Below are positions 6,672 to 13,922 of a DNA stretch of 16,970 nucleotides, one piece after another. The position numbers were made by a program, and so were the translations under genes. Source of the DNA: Cytophagia bacterium. GTDB lineage: Bacteria; Bacteroidota; Bacteroidia; Cytophagales; Cyclobacteriaceae. The notes under the pieces are model-generated. The model had not been told where the DNA came from. It saw only the letters and a list, made by a program, of their open reading frames with translations, and did not search any database. Each line of letters begins with the position of its first letter. Within the stretch, counting starts at the first letter, position 1. The stretch is taken from the NCBI GenBank assembly GCA_013373005.1, contig JABXIP010000065.1, forward strand, positions 1 through 16,970. Reading direction: 5' to 3'.

Positions 6672-8138
6672 ATGAATCGATCCTTTAAAATATTTACAAT
6701 CCTGGTAGCGTTGCTGTCAGGATTTTTTGTTTCTCAGGCGCAAGACAAAAGAGATGATTATCTCTCTGCAGACTTTCATCAAGACAGGCGCGAGCAGCTT
6801 AGAAAGCTTATGCCGAGCAATTCGGTATCTGTATTCTTTGCCAACCCAACGAGAAACCGAGCTAACGATGTAGACTATGTCTACCATCAAGACCCGAACC
6901 TATATTATCTAACAGGCTATAGAGAACCACATGCTGTTCTGCTAATCTTCAAAGACAATCAAACCGATGAAGATGGTGAGAGCTACAATGAGATTTTCTT
7001 TGTTCAGCAGAAAAACCCAATGGCCGAAATGTGGACTGGCCGTAGAATGGGCGATAAAGGCGTTCAAGAACAGTTGAAGATTGAAAACGCCTACAATGGT
7101 GCTTCCTTCAAAGATTACAACATAGATTTTAGCAAGTTCGACAAGGTTATGTTCAACGACTTCAACAATGATGTTCGTGACAATCCAAATGACGAAGCAG
7201 ATCTATACAGCCTCATTGAGCAATTCAAGCAAAAGGTAGGCTATGTTACTGACAACAATGCCTTGGGTCAGGAGTTGCCCTCCAGAAACATTGACATAAG
7301 GCAGCTTAATAGATATATGTCTTCATTAAGGGGAATTAAAACTCCTGAAGAAGTTGAGCTACTCCGCAAGGCTGTTTTCATTTCTACTGTTGGACAAGTA
7401 GAAGTGATGAAAGCTATGAAACCTGGAATGTCGGAAACTGAGATTCAGGGCATTCACGAATATGTATTTAAGAAGTACGGTTCTGAATATGAGGGTTATC
7501 CTTCTATTGTAGGAGCCGGAAACAATGGCTGTATTCTCCATTACATAGAAAATGAGAAGCCACATATTGAAAGTAAAGAAATGATCCTTATGGATCTTGG
7601 CGCAGAGTATCACGGCTACACTGCCGATGTAACCCGAACCATTCCTATCGATGGTGAATTCTCAGCTGAAGAAAAAGCCATTTACGATCTGGTTTATAAA
7701 GCTCAGGAAACGGCTATTCAGATGTGTAAGCCAGGGGTAACATTTGCAGAATTGAGCAAGGTGGCCAAAGATATCATCAACGAAGGCTTGGCAGAACTTG
7801 GCATTATAAAAAGCCCTAGTGCAAGACACTTGTACTATCCGCATGGCTTATCGCACCACATTGGTTTAGATGTACATGATTTGGGAACGATGGGAGCACT
7901 TGCTGAAAACATGGCCATTACCGTAGAACCTGGTATCTATATTCCTGAAGGTTCCGACTGTGACCCAAAATGGTGGGGCATTGCGGTAAGAATTGAAGAT
8001 GATGTACTCATCACCAAAAATGGCTTTGAATTGCTTTCTTCTTTCGCCCCAAGAACCACAGAAGAAATTGAAGCTATGATGAAGCAGCCAAGTCCACTAG
8101 ACGCTTTCAAACTACCAGAGTTGAAGGGCGGTAAATAG
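6672..8138 (+). CDS. Secreted Xaa-Pro aminopeptidase (M24B, aminopeptidase P)
   Basis: A 488-aa metallopeptidase predicted to remove N-terminal residues that precede proline. Residues 1-24 form a signal peptide ending SQAQ, so it acts outside the cytoplasm, unlike classical cytoplasmic PepP. The AMP-N domain spans about 30-200 and the pita-bread M24 domain about 225-460. All five metal ligands of the family are visible: Asp308 and Asp319 (MDLGAEYHGYTADVTRT), His395 (HGLSHHIGLDVHD), Glu419 (VEPGIYIPEG) and Glu442 (VRIEDDVLI). His402 in the VHD motif matches a conserved catalytic-site His. It starts 25 bp after the rpmB stop with no visible promoter in the gap, so it is probably transcribed with rpmB. 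Its placement among ribosomal genes is unusual. Likely substrates are imported or periplasmic proline-rich peptides (inference). Confidence 0.92.
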   Translation: MNRSFKIFTILVALLSGFFVSQAQDKRDDYLSADFHQDRREQLRKLMPSNSVSVFFANPTRNRANDVDYVYHQDPNLYYLTGYREPHAVLLIFKDNQTDEDGESYNEIFFVQQKNPMAEMWTGRRMGDKGVQEQLKIENAYNGASFKDYNIDFSKFDKVMFNDFNNDVRDNPNDEADLYSLIEQFKQKVGYVTDNNALGQELPSRNIDIRQLNRYMSSLRGIKTPEEVELLRKAVFISTVGQVEVMKAMKPGMSETEIQGIHEYVFKKYGSEYEGYPSIVGAGNNGCILHYIENEKPHIESKEMILMDLGAEYHGYTADVTRTIPIDGEFSAEEKAIYDLVYKAQETAIQMCKPGVTFAELSKVAKDIINEGLAELGIIKSPSARHLYYPHGLSHHIGLDVHDLGTMGALAENMAITVEPGIYIPEGSDCDPKWWGIAVRIEDDVLITKNGFELLSSFAPRTTEEIEAMMKQPSPLDAFKLPELKGGK

Positions 8139-8271
8139 GGCAACAAGAGTATTTTATGTTAGAATTTGGCTCAAAGAACTAGCTTTTGAATCAGCGACTT
8201 AGGAAAAATTTGATACTCAATTATTTTGAAGAAATTTTAAACCCTTAGTTTTAATATCACAAACTCATTCG

Positions 8272-8279
8272 TATATTTG
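8272..8279 (+). promoter_or_regulatory. rpmG promoter, -7 box
   Basis: TATATTTG matches TAnnTTTG exactly and is followed by CAGTCCG, the same bases that follow the rpmB -7 box. The -33 position shows TTT near 8249-8251. Predicted leader is about 22 nt. Confidence 0.65.
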
Positions 8280-8306
8280 CAGTCCGAATTTTGAAAGCAT
8301 AGAGAA

Positions 8307-8489
8307 ATGGCTAAGAAAGGTAATAGAGTTCAGGTGATTATGGAGTGCACGGAGCACAAGGACAGTGGTATGCCTGGTACTTCAAGATACATCACTACCA
8401 AGAACAGAAAGAACACAACTGAAAGATTGGAGTTGAAGAAGTATAACCCAATTCTTAAGAAATATACAGTTCACAAAGAAATTAAGTAA
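8307..8489 (+). CDS. rpmG: 50S ribosomal protein bL33
   Basis: A 60-aa large-subunit protein. MAKKGNRVQVIMECTEHKDS and the SRYITTKNRKNT and LKKYNPILKKYTVHKEIK segments are those of Bacteroidota L33. Only one Cys is present, so the zinc-binding CxxC pairs of C+ L33 forms are absent. It is followed after 2 nt by the DUF4295 gene, as is usual in the phylum, and has its own promoter. Confidence 0.96.
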   Translation: MAKKGNRVQVIMECTEHKDSGMPGTSRYITTKNRKNTTERLELKKYNPILKKYTVHKEIK

Positions 8490-8491
8490 TC

Positions 8492-8647
8492 ATGGCTAAG
8501 AAAGTAGTTGCAACCCTAAAGAAAGAAGGTGGTGTAAAATACGCCAAAGTAATTAAGGCAGTAAAATCTCCTAAAACAGGTGCTTATACCTTCAAAGAAG
8601 AGATGGTTACTGAAGATTTGGTTAAATCAGTTTTAGCTGACAAATAA
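8492..8647 (+). CDS. DUF4295 family small protein
   Basis: A 51-aa basic protein, MAKKVVATLKKEGGVKYAKV followed by IKAVKSPKTGAYTFKEEMVT and ending VKSVLADK. This is the short Bacteroidota family DUF4295, which almost always follows rpmG. Its small size, basic charge and fixed place suggest a ribosome-associated protein; phylum-specific ribosomal proteins of this kind have been discussed, but I do not assign a role. It is separated by only 2 nt from the rpmG stop and is followed by a strong terminator, so rpmG and this gene form one transcript. Confidence 0.9.
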   Translation: MAKKVVATLKKEGGVKYAKVIKAVKSPKTGAYTFKEEMVTEDLVKSVLADK

Positions 8648-8672
8648 GAAATTACCTAATATCACATATATT

Positions 8673-8697
8673 AAAGTCCCCGTTGAGGGACTTTTTT
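8673..8697 (+). terminator. Intrinsic terminator after rpmG-DUF4295
   Basis: The stem AAAGTCCC/GGGACTTT (8 bp) with loop CGTTGA is followed by a run of T to 8697. It lies 25 bases after the DUF4295 stop and isolates this operon from ftsY. Confidence 0.88.
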
Positions 8698-8729
8698 GTT
8701 TGTAACCTAAAATTTGGTCATCGTGAATC

Positions 8730-8737
8730 TACCTTTG
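8730..8737 (+). promoter_or_regulatory. Candidate ftsY promoter, -7 box
   Basis: TACCTTTG matches TAnnTTTG exactly. It lies inside a small inverted repeat (TCTACC at 8728-8733, GGTAGA at 8740-8745). No TTG is found at the usual distance upstream. It would give a leader of over 100 nt holding the REP-like repeat. Confidence 0.4.
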
Positions 8738-8756
8738 TCGGTAGACAAGTTTATTT

Positions 8757-8811
8757 CAGGATCTTTTGGGAACTAAACAGATTCTGAAACAAGTTCAGAA
8801 TGACGATCCTG
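8757..8811. repeat. REP-like nested inverted repeat in the ftsY leader
   Basis: The outer arms CAGGATC (8757-8763) and GATCCTG (8805-8811) are exact inverse complements. Inside them ATTCTGAA (8781-8788) and TTCAGAAT (8794-8801) form a perfect 8-bp stem with a 5-nt loop. The inner sequence resembles a short palindromic repeat that I recall as widespread in Bacteroidota intergenic regions; copy number cannot be judged from one window. Confidence 0.6.
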
Positions 8812-8852
8812 CTCTAATAAAGAAAGCGTTACATTAACAAAAACCCACTACT

Positions 8853-9806
8853 ATGGCACTATTCGGTTTGTTTTCTAAGGACAAAAAAGAAAAGCTCGAT
8901 CAGGGCTTGGAGAAAACCAAAGAAAGCTTCTTCGGTAAACTAGGCCGTGCTGTTGCCGGTAAATCTAAGGTAGATGACGAAGTTCTTGACGAACTGGAGG
9001 AAATACTCATCACTTCAGATGTAGGAGTAGAAACCACAGTGAAGATCATTGAAAGAATTGAAGAAAGAGTCGCTCGTGATAAGTACATGAATACGACCGA
9101 GCTAGATCAGATTCTTCGCGATGAGATAGCTGAACTCTTAGCAGAAAACAATACTGAAGACATAGCCGACTTCAAACTTCCTGAAGGCCACAGACCTCAT
9201 GTTATTCTGGTAGTAGGTGTAAATGGAGTGGGCAAAACTACTACTATTGGTAAGTTAGCCGCTCAGTTCAAAAGCAAAGGCAAATCAGTGGTACTTGGTG
9301 CTGCCGATACCTTTAGAGCCGCAGCTGTAGATCAGCTAAAACTCTGGGGTGAAAGAGTAGGCGTACCGGTAGTTGCACATGGCATGAATACCGACCCAAG
9401 TGCGGTAGCCTTCGATGCCGTGAAGCAAGGTGTTGAAACCAATGCCGATTTAGTGATTGTAGATACAGCCGGTAGACTTCACACCAAAGTGAACCTGATG
9501 AACGAGCTCACTAAAATCAAACGTGTGATGCAGAAGTTCATCCCTGATGCTCCCCACGAGATTCTATTAGTACTCGATGGATCAACCGGTCAAAATGCTT
9601 TTATCCAGGCCAAAGAATTTACCAAAGCCACAGAAGTTTCAGCTTTGGCCATTACCAAGCTAGACGGAACCGCTAAAGGTGGTGTGGTGATTGGCATCTC
9701 TGACCAGTTCAAAATTCCGGTGAAATACATTGGCGTTGGTGAGAAAGTGGAAGACCTACAGGTTTTCAATAAAGCTGAATTTGTCGACTCTCTTTTCAAG
9801 AAATAA
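8853..9806 (+). CDS. ftsY: Signal recognition particle receptor FtsY
   Basis: A 317-aa SRP GTPase that docks ribosome-nascent chain-SRP complexes at the inner membrane. The acidic A domain of enteric FtsY is nearly absent; only a short charged N-terminus (MALFGLFSKDKKEKLDQGLE) precedes the N domain (about 25-100), a form common outside enterics. The G domain shows the P-loop GVNGVGKT at 122-129, DTFRAAA at 152-158, DTAGR at 204-208 and TKLDGTAKGG at 268-277, with the closing GVGEKVEDLQVF at 294-305. All GTPase motifs are intact. It lies downstream of rpmG-DUF4295, the usual Bacteroidota neighbourhood, but behind a terminator and a REP-like repeat, so it is probably transcribed on its own. No terminator is visible after the stop. 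Confidence 0.97.
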   Translation: MALFGLFSKDKKEKLDQGLEKTKESFFGKLGRAVAGKSKVDDEVLDELEEILITSDVGVETTVKIIERIEERVARDKYMNTTELDQILRDEIAELLAENNTEDIADFKLPEGHRPHVILVVGVNGVGKTTTIGKLAAQFKSKGKSVVLGAADTFRAAAVDQLKLWGERVGVPVVAHGMNTDPSAVAFDAVKQGVETNADLVIVDTAGRLHTKVNLMNELTKIKRVMQKFIPDAPHEILLVLDGSTGQNAFIQAKEFTKATEVSALAITKLDGTAKGGVVIGISDQFKIPVKYIGVGEKVEDLQVFNKAEFVDSLFKK

Positions 9807-9854
9807 CCGCCCTTCACAAGTTTCCTGCATTTAATTACATTTCATTTGATCCTT

Positions 9855-9876
9855 CATTGATTATCATTGATCATTG
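9855..9876. promoter_or_regulatory. Candidate Fur-like operator ahead of the uptake locus
   Basis: Three CATTG units begin at 9855, 9865 and 9872. The bases GATTATCATT at 9859-9868 match 9 of 10 positions of the second half of the classical Fur box. The match to the other half is poor, so this is suggestive only. Its site, just ahead of the likely start of the locus, fits iron control. Confidence 0.3.
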
Positions 9877-9893
9877 GAGTCAAAGTCGAAGTA

Positions 9894-10403
9894 TTGCTTA
9901 GGAAATCACTCGTCATATTTCTGGTTCCGCTATATATCCTAACCTCACTGGGTTCGCTTACGCCATACTGGACCATTCTCCATCAGGCTACTTATCGCTT
10001 AAGGGTTAGAAGAGGTGAGTTTGATAAGCTCACAACTTTCCACTTCTCAGATAAGGAGTATAACGATCTGGAATGGGAAAGAAAAGGTGAAGAGTTTAAA
10101 CTAGACGGCAAGATGTATGACATTGCTTCGGTAGAAAAAACCGAAACAGGCTATACAGTAAAATGTAAGCACGATGAAGCGGAAACCTTGGTAAGAAAGC
10201 TTCTCAATCCTAAAAAAGACAAGCGAAAGAGCAGCTCTTCTAAAAAACGGCCTACCCTAAAATACACCAGCAAATATTTAGATGGGCAGGAAGCCTTTTC
10301 TGCCTTAATACTAACGAAGCTCCAGCGCCAATTCTTTGGTTTGGAGCCATTCTACAGAAACATATTTCAGGACATAGAATCTCCCCCACCCGAGTTAGTC
10401 TAA
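9894..10403 (+). CDS. Membrane-anchored or secreted protein of unknown function at the head of the uptake locus
   Basis: No ATG is available near the front of this frame. The most plausible starts are TTG at 9894 (169 aa) or TTG at 9867 (178 aa). I chose 9894 because it gives a classic basic-then-hydrophobic N-terminus (MLRKSLVIFLVPLYILTSLG) and leaves the Fur-like site outside the gene. The rest is soluble-looking: a basic stretch YRLRVRRGEF, then a segment with WERKGEEFKLDGKMYDIASV, then a Lys/Ser-rich linker at about 123-137. The W...EF...G..YD pattern resembles a small-protein group I recall next to TonB-dependent receptors in Bacteroidota, but I cannot name a family or role. It precedes the receptor on the same strand with a 134-bp gap. 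A periplasmic accessory role in uptake is inference. Confidence 0.65.
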   Translation: MLRKSLVIFLVPLYILTSLGSLTPYWTILHQATYRLRVRRGEFDKLTTFHFSDKEYNDLEWERKGEEFKLDGKMYDIASVEKTETGYTVKCKHDEAETLVRKLLNPKKDKRKSSSSKKRPTLKYTSKYLDGQEAFSALILTKLQRQFFGLEPFYRNIFQDIESPPPELV

Positions 10404-10417
10404 ACTCTTTTTTCCTG

Positions 10418-10456
10418 AAGCCCCGGCAAAATTTCTAGTCGTCATGGCTGGGGTTT
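10418..10456 (+). other. GC-rich hairpin between the unknown gene and the receptor gene
   Basis: AAGCCCCGGC (10418-10427) and GCTGGGGTTT (10447-10456) can pair over 10 positions including two G-T wobbles, with a 19-nt loop. The run after it (TCTCT) is a poor T tract. It is a possible weak terminator or leader structure; no known riboswitch consensus is seen in this gap. Confidence 0.35.
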
Positions 10457-10537
10457 CTCTAAAACCAAAACTAACCATTAAGGCAATGGATAGCTCCTTT
10501 GTGCGCTTTTCTATGCCTAAAACTTAAAACAGATTCT

Positions 10538-12898
10538 ATGAAAAAAATATATTTCATGATACTGGGGCTTGCCCTTGTATTCAATATTTCGGCACAAACC
10601 GGCCGAATTACAGGTAAGGTGGTAGACGCCACAACAAACGAACCTCTTGCGGCAGCCACCATTCGGGTAATTGGCCAAGGAGGAACTTCAACCAATGTAG
10701 AAGGTGAGTTCAACATTCCTTGTAGTGTTGGTGCCGACCTCGTGGTCTCTTATGTGGGTTACAAAACCTACCGAGTGGCATTGGAAAATTGCGGAACAGC
10801 TTTAGCCATCTCATTAACTCCATCAAATCAGCTTTTGGACGAGGTAGAAATCACCGCTATTTCCAACACCAATCCATCGCAGCTTTATCAGGCCAAATCC
10901 ATTTCTAAGCTAAATGCCAAAGAACTTGAAAGAGGAACCGGCTTGTTTATGGACGATGCCATCAACACCAACATCACCGGTGTTTATATGACTCGCAGGG
11001 CAGTTTCTTCAGGCCAGCAATTCAACATTCGTGGCTATGGCAATGGTGTAGGATTCAGAGGCGCCAGCAACAACTTCGATGGCCAAGGCTACAAAGTCTA
11101 TTTGAACGGTATTCCGATTACTGATGCAGAAGGAGTCACTCAAATGGATGATATCGACTTTGGTTCAATTGGTAATGTAGAAGTAATTAAAGGCCCAGCC
11201 GGAACACTCTATGGTTTGGCCATTGCAGGAGCAGTAAACCTTCAAACCAAAAAGGCAACTCCGGGTCAGGCCAGTATTGGCCAAAACGTATTGGTTGGTA
11301 ATTATGGACTTAGCCGTTTCACTACCCAACTTCAGTTAGGACTGGATAAATCTTCGGTATTAATTAATTACGGTACCCAGCATTCAGATGGTTTCATGCC
11401 TCACAATGCCTCTGATAAAGATTTCGTGAACTTCATGGGTACTTTCACACCTAATGAAAATCAGGAGATTTCTACCTATCTGGCATACAGCAACAGTTAT
11501 GATGAAAGAGCAGGTGAATTAACCATTGCTCAATTCGAGGCCAATGATTTCTCAGGAAATGCCAGATATATCAAGAATGATGCTCACTCGGCAGTTACCA
11601 GTTTTAGAGCAGGATTGAATCATACTTATCATTTCTCTAATCAGGTATCGAACACTACCACCATTTTCGGAGCAAGCTCTAGCCAGAATAATAGCTCGGC
11701 AGGTGGTTGGACAGACAAAAGCCCTACCAACTACGGTTTCAGATCGACTTTTGATCTTGGTTTTGATTTAGCCAGTGGGGTCACATTGAGTGGAATTGTT
11801 GGTATGGAGGCCCAAAGACAAAATGCGCTCATTCTTGGCTACAGCATGGCAACTAATAACAACGACCCTAACGGCTACAATGTAATCGGAAACCAACGCA
11901 GCAATCAGGCAACCATTACCTCCACTTCATCTTACTTCACAGAATGGACGCTCTCCTTACCAAGTGACCTTTCCTTCACTGGCGGAATTGGTGTGAGCAA
12001 TATGGACATCAATCTGATGAACAGAGCCTATGATAGCACTAATGGAACTCCGGGGCCAAGTTATGAAACCGATTATACTGGTTTGGTTTCTCCTCATTTT
12101 GCAATCAACAAAGTATTCAACGATCAGCTTTCGGCTTATTTCTCTTATAGCAGAGGATATAAAGCCCCAGTTAGCTCAAACATTGTAATCTCTACAACCG
12201 GTGAGCTCAATACGGGACTAAAGCCAGAAGTTGGGAATCAGTTTGAAATCGGAACTAAAGGTTCGTTGCTAGACAGCAAGTTGAACTATCAGCTGGCAGC
12301 CTTCAGCACTAAGTTCGAAGATAAAATGACTTCAGTTGCTGTGCCTTTAGATGCCAACACCACTGCATATACTTACATAGCCAATGGTGGAGGACAGATC
12401 AATAAAGGACTTGAAGTAGCTGTGAATTATGATATGTATCAGTCTACTACCGGATTCTTCAGCTCTGTTCGTCCGTTTGCCAACCTGACTTATTCAGACT
12501 TCACTTACGACAATTTCTCTTATGAGAACGCTAATGGAGTTTCTAACTATGACGGGAATGCTGTTGCCGGAGTTTCTCCAATTGTGGCCAATGCAGGTAT
12601 AGATGCTACTGCGAACAACGGTCTTTATGGAAATCTAAACTTCTCTTATAAAGACTCCATGCCCATTACTTCAGATGGTACAACTCAATCTGCAGACTAC
12701 CGGCTATGGAACATGAAGTTGGGCTACCACAAAATGATTTCAAGTCATTTTGATATGAACGTGTACTTCGGTGTGAATAACATTTTCGGAGAGAAGTACT
12801 ACTACATGGTGTTCATCAACCAATTGGCTGATGCTTACATACCTGCACCGAAAGATGCCAACTATTTCGGAGGAATAAACCTGAAATACATATTCTAA
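10538..12898 (+). CDS. TonB-dependent outer-membrane receptor
   Basis: A 786-aa outer-membrane gated channel. Residues 1-20 are a signal peptide ending ISAQ. A carboxypeptidase-D-like regulatory domain follows at about 21-94 (GRITGKVVDATTNEPLAAAT, then VEGEFNIP). DEVEITA near 101-107 is a possible TonB-box region. The plug spans about 113-236, with FNIRGYGNGVGFRG and VEVIKGPAGTLYGLAIAGAV. The remainder is the 22-strand barrel, ending in the aromatic NLKYIF. The ATG at 10499 in the same frame is rejected because it puts 13 polar residues before the signal peptide. The hmuTUV-type genes downstream suggest heme, a siderophore or another metal chelate as ligand; the FRAP/NPNL heme-receptor boxes are only loosely matched (SRGYKAP, then LNTGLKPEVG), so the ligand is not settled. 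Confidence 0.88.
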   Translation: MKKIYFMILGLALVFNISAQTGRITGKVVDATTNEPLAAATIRVIGQGGTSTNVEGEFNIPCSVGADLVVSYVGYKTYRVALENCGTALAISLTPSNQLLDEVEITAISNTNPSQLYQAKSISKLNAKELERGTGLFMDDAINTNITGVYMTRRAVSSGQQFNIRGYGNGVGFRGASNNFDGQGYKVYLNGIPITDAEGVTQMDDIDFGSIGNVEVIKGPAGTLYGLAIAGAVNLQTKKATPGQASIGQNVLVGNYGLSRFTTQLQLGLDKSSVLINYGTQHSDGFMPHNASDKDFVNFMGTFTPNENQEISTYLAYSNSYDERAGELTIAQFEANDFSGNARYIKNDAHSAVTSFRAGLNHTYHFSNQVSNTTTIFGASSSQNNSSAGGWTDKSPTNYGFRSTFDLGFDLASGVTLSGIVGMEAQRQNALILGYSMATNNNDPNGYNVIGNQRSNQATITSTSSYFTEWTLSLPSDLSFTGGIGVSNMDINLMNRAYDSTNGTPGPSYETDYTGLVSPHFAINKVFNDQLSAYFSYSRGYKAPVSSNIVISTTGELNTGLKPEVGNQFEIGTKGSLLDSKLNYQLAAFSTKFEDKMTSVAVPLDANTTAYTYIANGGGQINKGLEVAVNYDMYQSTTGFFSSVRPFANLTYSDFTYDNFSYENANGVSNYDGNAVAGVSPIVANAGIDATANNGLYGNLNFSYKDSMPITSDGTTQSADYRLWNMKLGYHKMISSHFDMNVYFGVNNIFGEKYYYMVFINQLADAYIPAPKDANYFGGINLKYIF

Positions 12899-12905
12899 AA
12901 CATTT

Positions 12906-13033
12906 AGAGGTCGAGGGGCTCATTTAGGAATCACCCTATTCCGAATCAAAGTAGATTTCTTCAATGAGCGGGTAATTTGAGGGCTGCCATACGGGCACAA
13001 CATGTTAGAGCCCCAGCCCCTCGCCTCTTTTTT
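12906..13033 (+). promoter_or_regulatory. Structured leader or attenuator-like RNA element before hmuT
   Basis: The arms at 12906-12920 and 13015-13028 pair over 14 bp with one bulged T (12911), followed by T to 13033. Inner stems are GGAAT/ATTCC (12927-12931 with 12938-12942), CTTCAA/TTGAGG (12959-12964 with 12977-12982, one G-T wobble) and TGCC/GGCA (12985-12988 with 12994-12997). GGGGCTC (12915-12921) can pair instead with GAGCCCC (13008-13014), and GAGGGCT (12979-12985) competes for the C-rich 3' arm with one bulge. The T run ends 13 nt before the hmuT ATG. It matches no riboswitch class I recognise; a plain terminator is the simpler reading. Confidence 0.55.
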
Positions 13034-13046
13034 CAAGCATTATGAA

Positions 13047-13922
13047 ATGAAAAAACTAAGCATAGTTCTCCTCGCATCGCTCATAACGATGGGCTGTGGG
13101 AGATTTTCCAATAAAGACGAAAAGCAAGCCAATGAACAGCGCATTGTCTGCCTCGCCAAGCAATACAATGAAATCATTTTTGCGCTGGGCGCTGAAGAAA
13201 ACCTGGTTGCGGTGGATTTATCCAGTACTTATCCGCCAGAAATTAAGGAGCTCCCAACAGTGGGCTATCATAGGGCATTAAGTACAGAAGGCATTCTTTC
13301 TACCAAGCCAACCATTATCATTCACGACAATAATGTTGGCCCTGAACAGGTGATGCAACAGATGGAAAAGCTGGAAATACCGATGAAGGTGTTTGATGCT
13401 CCGGGTAATGATATTCCTTCCACCAAAGACTTGATTACAGAAATGGGAGCCTATTTCGGCAAGGAAGAAAAAGCAGTAGCCATCAACGCTAAGATTGATA
13501 AGGAAATGGCTTTGGCTATGGAGAACCTCAAGGATTATCCTTCCAGACCGAAAGTGGTGATCATCCACTATGGAAGAGCCAGTAACATTTACCTCACCAT
13601 GACCAGTGGCAGCAATGCCGGCAAAATGATAGAATGGGCTGGTGGTGAAATGGCTATCGATGGCGAGAGAGGCATGATGCAGCTTTCAGCAGAAATAATT
13701 GCCAAATCGAACCCAGATGTCATTCTACTCACTGACTTTGGCTACGACAGGCTGAACGGCATGCAGGAGGTAAAAAATCTTCCAGGTGTATCTACTACCA
13801 AAGCAGCTCAGAACAACAGAATTTTCAGAGTAGAAGAACATGACATGGTGTACTTCGGGCCTAGGACAGGAGAAATTGTAATGAACCTTCAGGAGCTAAT
13901 TCACAAGAATGAAGGCCTTTAA
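13047..13922 (+). CDS. hmuT: Heme/metal-chelate ABC transporter substrate-binding lipoprotein (HmuT-like)
   Basis: A 291-aa periplasmic binding protein of the class III, BtuF/HmuT fold. The N-terminus MKKLSIVLLASLITMGC is a lipoprotein signal with Cys17 as the lipidated residue. The mature part opens RIVCLAKQYNEIIFALGAEE and LVAVDLSSTYPPEIKELPTV, followed by GYHRALSTEGILSTKPTIII, which is typical of hemin-binding family members. Tyr74 in the GYHRALS loop sits where I recall the heme-ligating Tyr of PhuT/ShuT. The ATG at 13002 would place 15 residues ahead of the signal peptide and lie within the structured element, so it is rejected. Its end overlaps the permease gene by 14 nt. BtuF (cobalamin) is the main alternative; the neighbouring HmuV-like ATPase favours heme. 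Confidence 0.83.
   Translation: MKKLSIVLLASLITMGCGRFSNKDEKQANEQRIVCLAKQYNEIIFALGAEENLVAVDLSSTYPPEIKELPTVGYHRALSTEGILSTKPTIIIHDNNVGPEQVMQQMEKLEIPMKVFDAPGNDIPSTKDLITEMGAYFGKEEKAVAINAKIDKEMALAMENLKDYPSRPKVVIIHYGRASNIYLTMTSGSNAGKMIEWAGGEMAIDGERGMMQLSAEIIAKSNPDVILLTDFGYDRLNGMQEVKNLPGVSTTKAAQNNRIFRVEEHDMVYFGPRTGEIVMNLQELIHKNEGL

Noticed and set aside
8139..8271. Terminator after the aminopeptidase gene
   Set aside because: Only a poor TCAAA/TTTGA pairing without a T run could be found; not reported as a feature.
10404..10537. Cobalamin riboswitch before the TonB receptor
   Set aside because: The gap is too short and shows no cobalamin-box consensus; only one wobble-containing hairpin was found.
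13002..13046. Upstream ATG start for hmuT
   Set aside because: It would add 15 residues before a clean lipoprotein signal peptide and sits inside the stem-loop region and T run.
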